Shown: piece by piece, positions 25,500-38,790 of the stretch
Layout of the letters: every line of letters starts with the position of its first letter
Numbering within the stretch: the first letter of the stretch is position 1
Assembly (NCBI GenBank): GCA_023101725.1
Contig: JALJCO010010476.1
Coordinates: 372,001-436,000, forward strand
Source: Atherinomorus stipes
Lineage: Eukaryota; Chordata; Actinopteri; Atheriniformes; Atherinidae
DNA length: 64,000 nt
Direction of reading: 5' to 3'
The notes under the pieces: generated by a model
The model's database searches: none
What the model was told of the DNA's origin: nothing
Seen by the model: only the letters and a program-made list of their open reading frames with translations
Translations under genes and position numbers: made by a program

Positions 25500-26715
25500 C
25501 TGGGGATTCCTTTGTTAGTCCTGCAAAATGAGAAATCATTTCCGCTTTAGTGCAAATTCCTGCCCTCTGGGGTGTATTATAATTATGTCAATCATATCAT
25601 ACACCAAGCACTGTTTTTGGAGAGGTTCTCAAGAACAGAAGACAAACAGGTGTGTAAAAGGTTTTCAGGTTTTAATATCTACTTTCATTGGTCCTAAATA
25701 CATTTTACAACCTCACAAGAACAATTCCAGTCAAAATAAAAAAGTAATGTGGATTGATAAGTCTTATATATCAAGGAAGGTTTTGTGGCCAGCGTCTTAA
25801 ACAAACTGTGATCGCTTACACAGATCATCCTCATGAGAAGCATTAGAAATTAACCTTTGCATCTGTTATGAGCTCTAAACTGAACACTTCCTTCCAATTG
25901 TTATCGTCTGCCTGTGCTCGTCATTAAGGCCTTTGTTGTTAAAAATAGCCTCTCATAAGGGGAAAAGCGGCCATGACTAATTGCAAGGAAACACATGCAC
26001 AGTCATGAACACTCTGCTGAAGCTTTCCAGCTTCTACTCCATTCATGTCCGGAGCCAAACATGCTCAACCTTTGGAACAAAAGGTCAAGAAACACTCGGT
26101 AGATCATTTCCATGTTTGCAAGACGCACACGAGATAAACGCATTCAGAAGTTTTAATTTGCTGACTCTGCAATTTTAGAATAAAGCCATTTGGACACAAT
26201 AGAGAAGTCAGCAACCCTCCTGCTGCTACTTTAGTTGGTGTTAAAGTTTTTTTTTTCAATTCAAGACTGAAAAACTTGCTGTAATGTGATTTGAGTTAAA
26301 GGGTGAGTTGCCAAGGTGATGAACTGACTGCTCCAACTGACCCAGCAGGAAATCTGGTAAGAGAATCTATGGGCAGCCAAATCACCAGACTGAAGTAGGA
26401 ACCTGCTGTATTTCACAAAAGGAAATGCAAAGACCCCCAAGTACAGAACATAAAACATCTATTTTACCATATCTGAGCAGCACAATTGGCTCATTGTGTC
26501 TTATTCAGGGAACCTTTTTGCTTTCAGTGGACCATGACCATCAGTAGACCATAAGCTGTGGTGAAACCACTTACGTAACTCAGTATATCTGCCATTGTAT
26601 TTGAATAATTAATTGATGTAATGAAATTATACTGTTTTACATGCACTTTGCTAAATTAGCATGTCAGCTATGTCAGAATCAAGCATGTATCCCCTTTTTA
26701 TTCTTAAATACAAGC

Positions 26716-26836
26716 ATGCACCATTTATCCATTTTCTATACCCACTTTTTCCCCATGAACAGTTATGGGGGCTGGAGCCCATCCCATTAGCAATCAAGTA
26801 AAAGGCAGAATAAACTCTGCACACTCTGGAAAGGTC
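26716..26836 (+). repeat. Fish interspersed repeat, forward copy
   Basis: ATCCATTTTCTATACCCACT .. GGGGGCTGGAGCCCATCCCA .. AAAGGCAG..CTGG-AAAGGTC. It has the same consensus in opposite orientation to 8738-8855. It is decayed and truncated. Confidence 0.65.
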
Positions 26837-29800
26837 TATAATATACTGTATATTATCAATGCAAATTAGATAATGCCAAAAGTAAGTTTTCTACATTTAA
26901 CTTACTTGTCAAACTCTACTATAATATATCAAGTATATTTAACATGACCAGAGGATCTATGTTAAAATCTAAATCAAAAATAGATTTAATTTGTGTTGAT
27001 TGCATAGCTTTGTTGAATGAAAGCATGAAAACTTTATCAAAGATAATGTTTTCCATGTGAACTGATACTACGCAATGAAACACACTAGGTTATTTATATT
27101 CTATCTATAGAAGGAATTCTAAATTTGTTCAAGTTTTTTTTTTCTTTTACATAAAGTATAATCTTGATTGTTAGCTGATCTGATGTCTTCTTCATTGACT
27201 CCCCCCCCACCCCCAAAAAAGGACAAACAAATGCAAATGTTTGTCATTAAAAAAGATGTGTCTCGGTTTTGGGGGTAAAATTAGACTCAAGTAATGAGCT
27301 AAAACTGTCAAAAAGAGTTTAAGAAGGAAAATAATCAATGATTATTTGGGACAGAGACTAAATTAAAGATGATTGATAATCATGAGGCTTATTTGAAGAG
27401 GGGGAGAGAAGGAAAAGAAATAAAGGGAAATAGCTTTGTTTTCTTGTTTTATTGGTATGTCATGAGTTTATTCCTGAACACCCTTTAATTCATTATGAAA
27501 ACACTGTGATAAGCCAGGAGCTTTGTTCCATTTTTTGGTTACTAAATTCTACAGTATGTACTGTACTCGCTGCATTTGCTGTGATTTCCTTTGATTGTGT
27601 ATACTTAACCAATTATTGAAATGAATGGGGAAAAAATGCAAGAGATGTTGCTTCAGGTGCGAGAAACAGCCAAATTCAGCCAGAACATGGTTATTATTTT
27701 TAAGACTGTTTTGTCCAAAAATGATGAACAGTGGATTCCTTTCATGAAACCAAACAGATATACTCCCTTCACGCAGAACAAGAACAAACAAAATGCTCAT
27801 ACTGAAAACCAAAAGCTGCAGAACAATCTTTGGCCAAAATCTCTGTGTGAAGCCAAACACTCGTGGAGCGTGCAGATATAACTTCTCGCCAGCATCAGTC
27901 AACTCAACCCCAGAGATCAACTCTACACAACCTTAATTAAACCAGAGCAAATTATGCAGAGTGTGATCAACATTGCTTTTGGATTATTTGGCCTTTCAGG
28001 TTTTTCACTATATGCACTGATATCAGAGGCAGTTGATATAAAAAAAGATTGGCCAATATCATCTGCCTGAGGTGGGTCTTTTCCCTGTTTTCCTGTATAT
28101 GTTTCGGTTTTTGCATGAAGTCATTCTTTTTATCCGTGTAAACATTTAACTGTCTGGCCGTGTTGATTATTACTTCTCTATTGAACCCCCGCTTCCATTA
28201 AGATTTGTTGAACCTCAACTCAGTGCTTGAAGTGGTCAGTTATTTAGAAGATTTTAGTTTTTCTTTGTCATTTGAGTTTCAGCAACACACACACACACAA
28301 AAGGATAACAAACAGCCTAGATCAATAACTCCTCAACATGTCAGGGTTGTTATCTTTCAAAGTGACTTCCTGTTTTGCGCACTTTGATTTCTCCAGACAA
28401 GACGTCAATATCAGGCAGTGTTACCATTTTGTTAGCATATTTGTTCTCTTCCCATCTTTGTCAAAGTAAACTGATGGTGCAGACTACTTCAATGTTGACT
28501 GACAAAGCTAATTATATTAATATCCAAGCTATGAGGAGACATGAACTTTACTGTTTTGCTTGAAACATTTGATCAAATATGTTTACAATACCTTAAAATT
28601 CTGTAATTCCCGATTCCAAATCCAAGGAAAGACGAATGAGTCAATAGTTTAGTGCAGGACAAAAGAACAAAACTTGACTCCAGTTGTTTTCTTCAACAGG
28701 GTGTGTCTTGATCTGTCCAACAACTTCAATATAACTTCTACCATGCAAACATAATCTTGGACAAAAACTACACTTGTTGACCCATGAAGAATAATGTATT
28801 CCTTATGGCAAAGCATACAGAAACTGGCCAGAGTGAACTAGACTCAACCAAACTGATAAATAAAACACTTGACTCAACAAATACATCTTCCTCACCTTCA
28901 TTTCTACCACAGAGAGCTGGAACTTATCCCTCTAATCAGCACAGCTTTGTTGTGAATTAGTCTGGAAAAACTTCCCCTCAAATAGGAAGGCTGAAGTTAT
29001 ACTGGTTGGCAGGTAAATGTGTCACTAAAAAATTGCAATGCTATTTCTCCATCACACATCAGCTTAATAAATCCTGGACTTCACCACTACTCCCTTCCCC
29101 TACATGGTGGCAAAGGTTAAAGCTTTATTCATATATGGGCTATTTTTAACCAAATTTGTTTGATTAATTTCCAACTTCCAGCTGGGAAAGTTAAAGAAGT
29201 GAGATTTATGTAAACAAAACAAAAACAATGGCTGAGCATTATGATGTTGTGCCTTTCTTATGAACAATGCAGCTGCTGAAGGAATTTGTTGTTAACAGCA
29301 AAGCAAAATTTAATTAAAAAAAAAAGTTTACTTCCTACTGAGGTTCAATAGATAAAGATGAAAATGTAAAGGCTGGATTATTGGAGTGCTGAATCCCCTG
29401 CAAATCTGCACGGGCCTTTGGATAAGATATTTTAAGACCAGAGACCTCAAAATAATTGCCAGAGCTGTTTATTATTGTAGTATGTAATTCAATGTTGACT
29501 TCATTCTGTTAAATATAATCTCTCAAAACAGAAAAAAAAAGAGTCCCCCCCCCCCCCTTCTTTGAGAATATGTCCCCTTTAAGGTTCAATGCCAAGTTTT
29601 CATGGTTTTTAAATAATAAATGATCTTCTTGGCTGACATCAGACTAAATTATTAAAGCAGTCAAAGAGAGTATTAGCTATATTAAAGAACATCATTTTAA
29701 AATGACCATCAATGTCCCCTATAATTACAGTATAACCTGTAATGCTGTATGATATGAGTGCTAAAGTCCAGTCAAGAAAAGTTTCCTGTGTAAATGGAAA

Positions 29801-30147
29801 ATTTGGACTGCCTGATAAGAGCTGCTTACATCTGTGAGCGGTCCTTTGGCATTATTTCTGTATCACTAAACAATTGGAAGATCCCGTATACCAGCTGCTC
29901 TGCACATGTATAATCAATTTACTGGCATGGCCAACATTAAAACAAAAATAATTTACTTTAATGATGGCAATAAGTTAGCAGAAATATCCTTTATTTCTAT
30001 GACTTACACCAAAGGCATTACAACTATGTAGTCCAAGTAATTAAGTTGATGCTGCTGTAATGACATAACCCGATGCTGATTGCAAACTAGTTAGTAAAAT
30101 CCTTGTTGATTGCTGTCTAAATACACAACAAACTGCATCCTCTAAAG

Positions 30148-31146
30148 CAGTTGCTCTCAAACAGGGGATTGGGACCCCTTGGAGGACAATTTCAAGGGGT
30201 CACATGACCTTTGAAAAAAAAAAAGAAGAAGAAAAAGAAAAAGAAAAAAAGAAACTCACATTCATCACATAAATTTGGGATTTTTATTAGGGCTGTTAAT
30301 AATCTGTGAAATCAGTACTTTAAAGGTACAGTATGTAAGAATTACTGACATCTAGTGGTAAAGATGTCAGTAAAAACGTAAAAAACAGTCTCTAACTCCC
30401 ATTAAACAAAGCTGGTACAGCAGTTTTAAAGTTCAGAGGGTTCTTACTTCACACACATTGTTGGGTCAATTCAGGGACACGGTAGTAAAAATGATGGAAC
30501 AAATATGGCAGCCTCCATATGTGCACCACCCAGCAAGTAGATATAAATGACTCATTCTAAGAAAATAAACACGTAACAGCTGTTCTAGTGCAGCGATTAC
30601 ACATCAATAGAAACAGTTTTGAACAATGTATCAGATTTTTCTGCCATTGAGCTTTGACTTTTTACATACTATACCTTTACATTTTTTAATGCATTAATGC
30701 ATAAACAGCAAAGTTATTACTTGTGCCGTAAAAATCCAAATTTGGCATTCTCTCTGTAAGAGAAGCTTATTTTGTCCATGTAGGTTCTTTGTTGCAGTGG
30801 TTAACCAAATTCACCAAAAAACACTTTACTGTCCTTATTTACAAAGATTGTGATATTTTTCAAGCCTTTTATTTAGAATTTTCATTAGCAGGTGTTCAAA
30901 AACAACGTAATTAGTGGTTCTATTTCAAAAATCCAGAATTTGGCATTATCTCAGTGAGAAAAGTTGATTTTTGACACATGCTTTGTCAAAGCTGTTTACA
31001 TAATCCATCAAATACCACTTAATTTTCCTTTTTAATGATAGTTTGAAGCCTTACATCTAGAGGAAGGCTGTTGGGTTGGGTGGAGAGGTGCAAACACCAA
31101 AATGTGTTAAATGGGAGTCGTGGATCAATAAGTTTGAGAAGCACTG
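30148..31146. mobile_element. hAT-like DNA element remnant with nested insertion
   Basis: Left end CAGTTGCTCTCAAAC; right end GTTTGAGAAGCACTG, whose reverse complement is CAGTGCTTCTCAAAC (13 of 15 identical). Flanks are CTCTAAAG (30140-30147) and CTCCAAAG (31147-31154), an 8-bp duplication with one difference. The first bases continue with the GGGATTGGGACCCCT-type sequence typical of vertebrate hAT elements. No transposase frame. A MITE occupies 30321-30679, so its own length is about 640 bp. Confidence 0.85.
30321..30679. mobile_element. MITE-like element, copy 2, nested in hAT-like element
   Basis: Terminal inverted repeats are TAAAGGTACAGTATGTAAGA at the left and, reading inward from the right end, TAAAGGTATAGTATGTAAAA. 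It is about 359 bp and non-coding. It shares most of its right half with 6311-6590. Target duplication not resolved (possibly TA or TTTA). Confidence 0.85.
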
Positions 31147-33180
31147 CTCCAAAGAAACTTTTTTCTTATTCTAACTGGCTTTAAAGTTGTTTATGTTTTC
31201 CTCTTGCATGTCATAAGAAATGTAAAAGGCCCTGAATTTGAACAAAATTTGAACAAAACTCACCTGTTCAACCAGATGAAAATTAAAAACTTTATTTTGT
31301 TTTGTTTTAAGCAAGAAAACTTTGTAACAAAGATAAGTGCTCCCATGACCTTCATTGCTAACTTTGTGACTTGATGATTAAAGGGGGGGGGTTAGCGTCT
31401 GTGTGTTGCGAATTGTGGCTCTGATGGCAGGCTGCTGAATGCACTCACTTTGTTCCACTAATGAGCAGTGACATGAAACTCCATAGGTCGATGGAAGGAG
31501 TGGACTGCCTGCATTTCAAGAAAACAATGGGCTGAAAGAACCCCCCCCCCCCTCAAGCTCGGGGACTGGTAGCAGAGCAGTGACAACCTCGACCAGGCAG
31601 AAAAAATTCAATAACTATATATGCAACACGACATGGATCAAAGTGAATGATGATTCATAGAATAAGAAAAGTAACATGAAAAATATTAAATCTTTGCAGA
31701 TTTTATTGCTGCATTGTGACAGAGTGGTCAGTTTAATTTTGTAGGAAGTCTGACACAAGGTCTAAAATTCTGGGACTGTAAAAGTTTTTCTTTTAAAGGC
31801 TGACAACATAACTTCAGCTAACATCATTCTAGCTCTGTTTAGACTTAGAAGCAACAAATTTATAACATGAACCACGTAGAGCTTCAAGAAAAATGTGACT
31901 AACAAAAGCTGCATGAAGGAAATTCTGAATTTCTCAAATTTAGCCTTCAGGGACAGAAATTCAGGAGATGTCCACTGCTGCTGCTTGAAAATCTGTCTCC
32001 TACTTTACTGGAGACCCAAATAATTCTTTTGAGTTCATAGTGGGAGTTTGTCAACTCAGCCACATCCTCATGTTGCCAGCGAATTATGTTGTGAAATCCT
32101 CACAGACTTCTGTCTACAAATTTGATGACTTGTGCATTCTTCAGAGGAACTTTCTTGTTGTTTCAATTGATTTTAAAGCTGCTGACCTCTCATGTTGTAA
32201 CCATATTAGAAATATACCTAATATAACATGGAGCTTGAGCTGTGGTGTGTAAAGCTTTTAAAATGAGGGCTTTTTACTCTCAAGGTCAATTACTCAAATA
32301 TTTGCTGTGGCTCTAGTATGTTTAAATAATTCCCAGCTCAGAAAAGACTAGAGTTTAGTGAGCATCTAGACACAAGTCCGTTATATTATCTGAAGATTTC
32401 TGTGATGCTAAGCCAAACATGTTCAAACAGCTCAAATTCTGTTTTCAGAGCATTAAGCTAGTTGTTGATAAAAGGAACTATGCTGCCATCTAACGGCGCT
32501 AACCGCAAGCACTCCTACAATTGCGCTGAGTCACAACTTTATTTACATCTAAAGGTACAGCACAGTAGCAACAATCACTATTTGCTCCACGTGAACCTGT
32601 TCACACATCCATGGAGTCTGTTCGATTATAAGATGGTCGTTTCAATGTGTTAAGTGCTCACATGAAGGAATAAGCCTACAGAAAGGCAATTTACCAACAC
32701 ATGGGGGCGCTGCAATATTCTGCTTCTCTTCATCATCACACTTTGTATCATCACCTTTAGATCCTTGTTTTGTCAGCATCCCTTGTCCATCTGTTGGTGG
32801 GTAAAAAAAAAAAAAATACCAGGTTTGTTAGTGTTATCCTATTCCAATAGGCGGTGTCAACAAAATCTTAAAAAGTAGGCCTACAATTACCTTTTACAAT
32901 TTTAGCGAGCACAAAATCCAGATTATGACGAGCCAACCACAGCTGCTGATAAAGTAGTGCATGAATCTGATGCCCGTGTTTCTAATAACCTAGTGTACGT
33001 CTTTTTTCATTTTATGAGAGCAAAAAGGAGATGAAAAAAGTGATAAGAATGTCAGATCTATTAGAACTTTTAGGTTAGGTGAAAAAAAAAAAGTTCTCTG
33101 TTTCTTGAAAAAAATGTTTTGATGGAAAACTGTTGGTAGACAATCCGGACAGACAAACCTGGACAAATAATGGAGGCTGG

Positions 33181-33473
33181 ACGCAGTGGGGAGTAGTCAG
33201 TGGTGCAGCCCTTACTCATTGGTCGCCTCAGACACAGTAGCGCTCCCTCTCACTCTCACATAAATGCGCTCCCACCGCCAACCGTAGCAGATAGGCTAAT
33301 CACAGGCCACTGTGAGAGGGACACACCTTCCGCTGATTTTGCCACAGTTTACAAGGGGATGCGTTTTGACTCACAAAAAGGTCCAAGATTCGACTCGCCT
33401 TTTCATCTTTCATCTCCGCAGTTTTGCGACTTTTGCGCATAGGTTCCCAGACTGCTCCGCTTCGACTCTGAAG
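33181..33473 (+). promoter_or_regulatory. dlx2a: Likely dlx2a promoter and 5' UTR
   Basis: GC-richer segment before the dlx2a ATG. It has an inverted CCAAT box (ATTGG at 33218-33222) and a TATA-like CATAAAT at 33259-33265, about 35 bp downstream. The start site is not determinable by eye. The ATG context AAGATGA has A at -3. Confidence 0.4.
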
Positions 33474-34814
<1,341 letters not shown>

Positions 34815-35504
34815 AATAAAGAAACATTTGGGGTTTAATCGGACAATACTGGTGAAAATAGTAAAATGCCAATAGCTTCATTTTACAGACCTTGTGTGCG
34901 CCTTTACACGCAAAAATCTCGGAAAAATTAATGGAGCAAGACAGGTCCATGGACCTTGCCAGTTTTCGCACTGGTAAATCATAGACACAGATTTCTACAG
35001 TTATTTTTGTATTTATTTATTTTGTTTATGTGAGGGATGAATGAACCACTATTATACCCAAAGCAATCACAGCCTGCTTTTACGCGGACGTCACTTTTTC
35101 TTTATCTGTCTTTCTTACTCCCCCCCCCCCCCCCATTCCTGTAAAAAAATATTCTTGACAGCAGGACAACCACATATGTAGCACAAGTCAACTGTATCGT
35201 GCCTTCTTTCAAGTGTGACCTCATTTCGTTGTGCGAAGAAAAAACAAAACACCTTTTCAGTTCTCTTGTAGTTGATTTAAATATATTTGAGGGTAGCCTA
35301 AGTGTCTGGATTCACGTTGTAAATATTTTACCGCAGCTTTTTGATAGCCCATGTCGCTTTGATTCTCTATAGGCTATTGGTGCAAATCCATTAACCACCG
35401 TAAGCTACTGATTGTCCCACCCTCTGATTTACTTGTATTCCATTTAATTGTATTTTTGTGTTATTTATTTTAGCAGTGTTCCATATATGGCCAGACGTTA
35501 TTTA

Positions 35505-35510
35505 AATAAA
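35505..35510 (+). terminator. dlx2a: Probable dlx2a polyadenylation signal
   Basis: A canonical AATAAA about 690 bp after the stop codon, followed within 30 bp by a T/G-rich stretch. The 3' UTR would be 34815 to about 35530 and includes a C-run at 35121-35133. Confidence 0.6.
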
Positions 35511-36304
35511 ATGTTTTCTGTGAATTTGCATCGGACTTTTTTATTTAGTAAGAGTATTAGGCTATTTTAGTTTAGTTTAGTTTTTCTTTTCAGGTGGGAC
35601 CAATTAGACTACAAAAAATGGCCACGTGTGAGGATTGTTTTTATTCTTCATCTAGGCCTATTTCAGCTTTAATTTTTTTGTGTGCAAAATTACAGAAAAT
35701 GTGTAAACTTACCCTGTTATTAATGCTTGACTGGGAGCCTACTTTGCCTATATAAAAATGTTTTGTTCAAACATGTTGAGACAGCATAGCTTATTAGCTT
35801 TTTATAGCTTTTTATATTGGCTAGGTGTAGCCTATTTTGATTTTTATGGGCAATCTTGTGACACATATTGATACATTCTATTTTTTACTGAACATTTGTC
35901 AAAACCTCTCACAGTCTGAAGCAGCATAGGCCTACTTATTTGTTTCACAAGAATTATTTAGCTGCAGATTTTTTTTTAAAAAGAAAAAAAAGTTAAATTA
36001 GATGTCCAGATAGATTAATATACACTACTGCAAACAAAATTAATAGCCTAGCAATTATGCTAACCGCTAGCTCTGTTGCTAAGCAACACCTATTGCGAAG
36101 CGTCTGTAGCCTACGTTAGCCTGGTTTCAGAAAAATCTATGGACGCTACTAACATTACACCAAGTAATCGCTAGCCTATTTTCCAAAGCAAAAGAGAAAA
36201 TAAAACGCTGTAAAAAAAAAAAAAAAAAAAGATAATTGCATGAACACATTAAGGTCTGTGATAGGTGGGCAAGTGTTCAAAAAATATTCTTCAATTTATT
36301 TTAC

Positions 36305-36506
36305 CCGTTTCCGTAAGCAGTTGATATATCCGAGCCGGGGCTCGCACAGACAGGCAGAGTCGGAGAAGGCCCGAGGGAGTTGAGCTGATCACAGCAGCAT
36401 GCCTTGGCATGCCAGAAGGGAAGAAGAGGGTGGGTATGACTGAGAACAAGCTCCTCAGACTCTGTGGAGTCAGAAAGCTGCTTTCCAGACATTTTATGAA
36501 CTCAGC
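36305..36506 (-). other. Unassigned exon-like open stretch on the dlx1a strand
   Basis: On the minus strand a strong pyrimidine tract with acceptor (CTGTCTCTTTCTCTTGTTAG at 36507-36526) precedes a fully open 202-nt segment ending at a possible donor CGG|GTAAAA. From the internal ATG at 36492 it reads MSGKQLSDSTESEELVLSHT and continues 63 codons to a stop inside the donor. No family recognised. It could be an exon of an unknown or non-coding transcript downstream of dlx1a, or chance. Confidence 0.2.
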
Positions 36507-37539
36507 CTAACAAGAGAAAGAGACAGGAACTAGATCCAAGACGGCCTGGAGCTATAGCTAAAGCATCATGGAAACATTTCTCACGTCTCACAACAAGTAA
36601 AGCCTCAGATCTCTGAAGACGAGCAGGTTGACCCAGATTATTCCTGTGGCTCATATAAAACCTGTAGGCAACATGGAAAACAGGCAGACGTCCAGAGGCA
36701 GCGTTTACCGCAGCCAGGAAAACTTGTATTATAAAAGATGTTGTAGCCTATATTATGGCACATTTAATTATATATATTGTAAAATATATTATAAGCTTGT
36801 TCAATTTATTCAAAATTCAATTTATTTTGCAAATTATTGGGCTATTATGATTCCAACAGGTGGAGTGGGGCTCATATTATTTCGTTTTTTCACGTTGTGA
36901 GTTCTCATTCACTACATATCCCAAACGCCTCCCTTCAAACGACCACAGGCCATAAAGTGGGATTGTTTCCTTGCACATAATTAGGACTGTAGCTTGTCAT
37001 CGGTTGCTATATCTGCTTGATGGAGCCTCCCCCCGGGGGCTGACAGCATCACACAGACCCCCAGGCATGCACCCAGCCTGTGCTTTACATGTGCACTTGT
37101 ACACCTATTTTATAATCTAATTATTTATAGGAGCTATAGCTAAAGGCCTGTGCTGACATGAAAGCAACTGAGTAGACCTAATAATGAGCACGGATTCCTG
37201 TGTAAAAGGCATTCGCATTGTTTTATTTTACTATTTGCTTCTTGATGAATAATAGGCACACACACACACACATATATATGTCTTTGTATATATAGTATAG
37301 ACAAAGACAAAATAAAACTGGATTTTTTTTTTTCTGCTTCTTGTTGTGATTTCATTCATTGATTGGAGCTGCTTCGGTTTATAGTTTTGCATTTCTCTTG
37401 GCAACTTGTAAATGCCATACCCCCTATCCTCATTTAAACTCTGATCTGTAATTTCATCCACATTTGCTCTCGTTAGAGCATTCTGGCTTTCAAATCTGAA
37501 AGCCTGCAATTACTATATAATTCTTTGCAATTTTAGATG

Positions 37540-37880
37540 TCCTAATATGGGGTGTAATTTTTACACAAGACAATTTCCCGCTATTTCAAGCATCAACATT
37601 GTCAAAGTTGTATGTACATAATAAATGGGAATATCAATGCATAGTTTTTAGCCTAACATCTTGACTCAACGATAATTATATCCGTGTGGAGCCTACGCGG
37701 AATTAGCCTGAATTGCATGGTAACTGCTGCTTTAAATTTTAAAAAATTACTCATAATTTCCCCCAAAGATTACCAAGATCTCGAGTGCACAATGTCATCA
37801 GCGTAATGAGGAGTAAACATTTATGCTAATAATCTACAATTTTTTTCCCCATCGGCTATAAAGAGACTAAAGCAGGCATT
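37540..37880. promoter_or_regulatory. Candidate dlx1/2 intergenic enhancer (I12a-like position)
   Basis: A block with homeodomain core TAATTA (37673-37678), further TAATTT and GCTAATAATC words, and non-repetitive sequence without reading frames. Its position between dlx2a and the 38.6-kb block suits I12a. The assignment rests on location and motif content only. Confidence 0.35.
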
Positions 37881-38582
37881 TTCAGTCATATTCTGAACTC
37901 TACTGCTATAGCTTGGACCGACACATGCGGCACATTTTATGGGATTTAAGCGTTGGGATTGTGCCTGTAGCCTACTGCAGGATGCTCTGCTCATCTGCCT
38001 CCATTTTTACTTCTACACATCATGAGAGGGAGCTTCAAAATCAGGCTGAAAGGTGTGTGCTAAATGCTATATTTTTTACATTTTAGCAAGGTGACTAAAT
38101 TTGGGTTTATTAAAGACAGGAAACACGCTCGGCCCATATTTTTTTTTTCTCATATTGCAGGTCGGTTTCTTTTCGGTGATATTAACTTTACCAATTTTTT
38201 TAAAGAATAAATATTTTAGAGGATATGTCAAATGTGTGAATTTAGTTTTTTCTTTAAGATTAGCGTATTTAAAGTGCAATTTAAAGATCCTTTGTGTAAA
38301 AACTCCTATAAGCTTGTGACTCTCACAATGAGGAGACATGTAGCTAAGGAAGGAAAGACAGAACTAAACTCGTTACTGTGACATTGTGCCTTGCTAATTT
38401 TGAAGCCTCTTCGCATTGACAAGTCGTTGATGTACACCTGCAAGCAATTTGTTAGTCTTATACATAGGCTAAGTCTAAGGGAACAGTGACGAAATGGCAG
38501 CTCACCTATTTCTCTTTTTTTTCCCTGCTACAGCAGAAAATTTCTTTCAGAGCACTCTTTTGTTAAGGCAGAAAGATCCTCG

Positions 38583-38790
38583 GTGCGAAAAAAATTGCGC
38601 ATAATTACCTCAGAGATAGGAAACTGCATTAGAATAAATAAGGGCGAAATTACTGTAATTATGCTGGGTTTGATGGGCTCAGCTCGTATAATCAAGGGGA
38701 GAATACAGCGAAATAACACTGACCCTCTTGGATGTGCAGCTGCGCCTTTCTGGGAATAGGTAGACAGATTTCTGCACGGCTGCAGCAAGG
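38583..38790. promoter_or_regulatory. Candidate dlx1/2 intergenic enhancer (I12b-like)
   Basis: Two palindromic TAATTA homeodomain cores (38602-38607 and 38656-38661) in GCGCATAATTACCTCAGAG and AATTACTGTAATTATGC contexts, followed by a CAGCTG E-box in GTGCAGCTGCGCC near 38737. In mammals I12b is autoregulated by Dlx proteins and receives Ascl1 (E-box) input, which this combination suits. It lies about 2.5 kb beyond the dlx1a stop codon. Not confirmed by alignment. Confidence 0.45.

Larger units (their letters stand above)
19276..33180. other. Intergenic region between divergent itga6a and dlx2a
   Basis: About 14 kb, mostly AT-rich. Supported contents: a repeat copy (26716-26836), a hAT-like element with a nested MITE (30140-31154), homopolymer runs (for example C13 at 29545-29557) and an exon-like open stretch at 25046-25499. 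No recognised protein-coding exon. Both flanking promoters face into it, so regulatory DNA for dlx2a may lie here, but I could not single out a convincing conserved block by eye. Confidence 0.6.

Noticed and set aside
33312..33473. In-frame upstream extension of the dlx2a frame
   Set aside because: No family member carries such an N-terminal extension; the ATG at 33474 opens the conserved MTGVF start with a good context.
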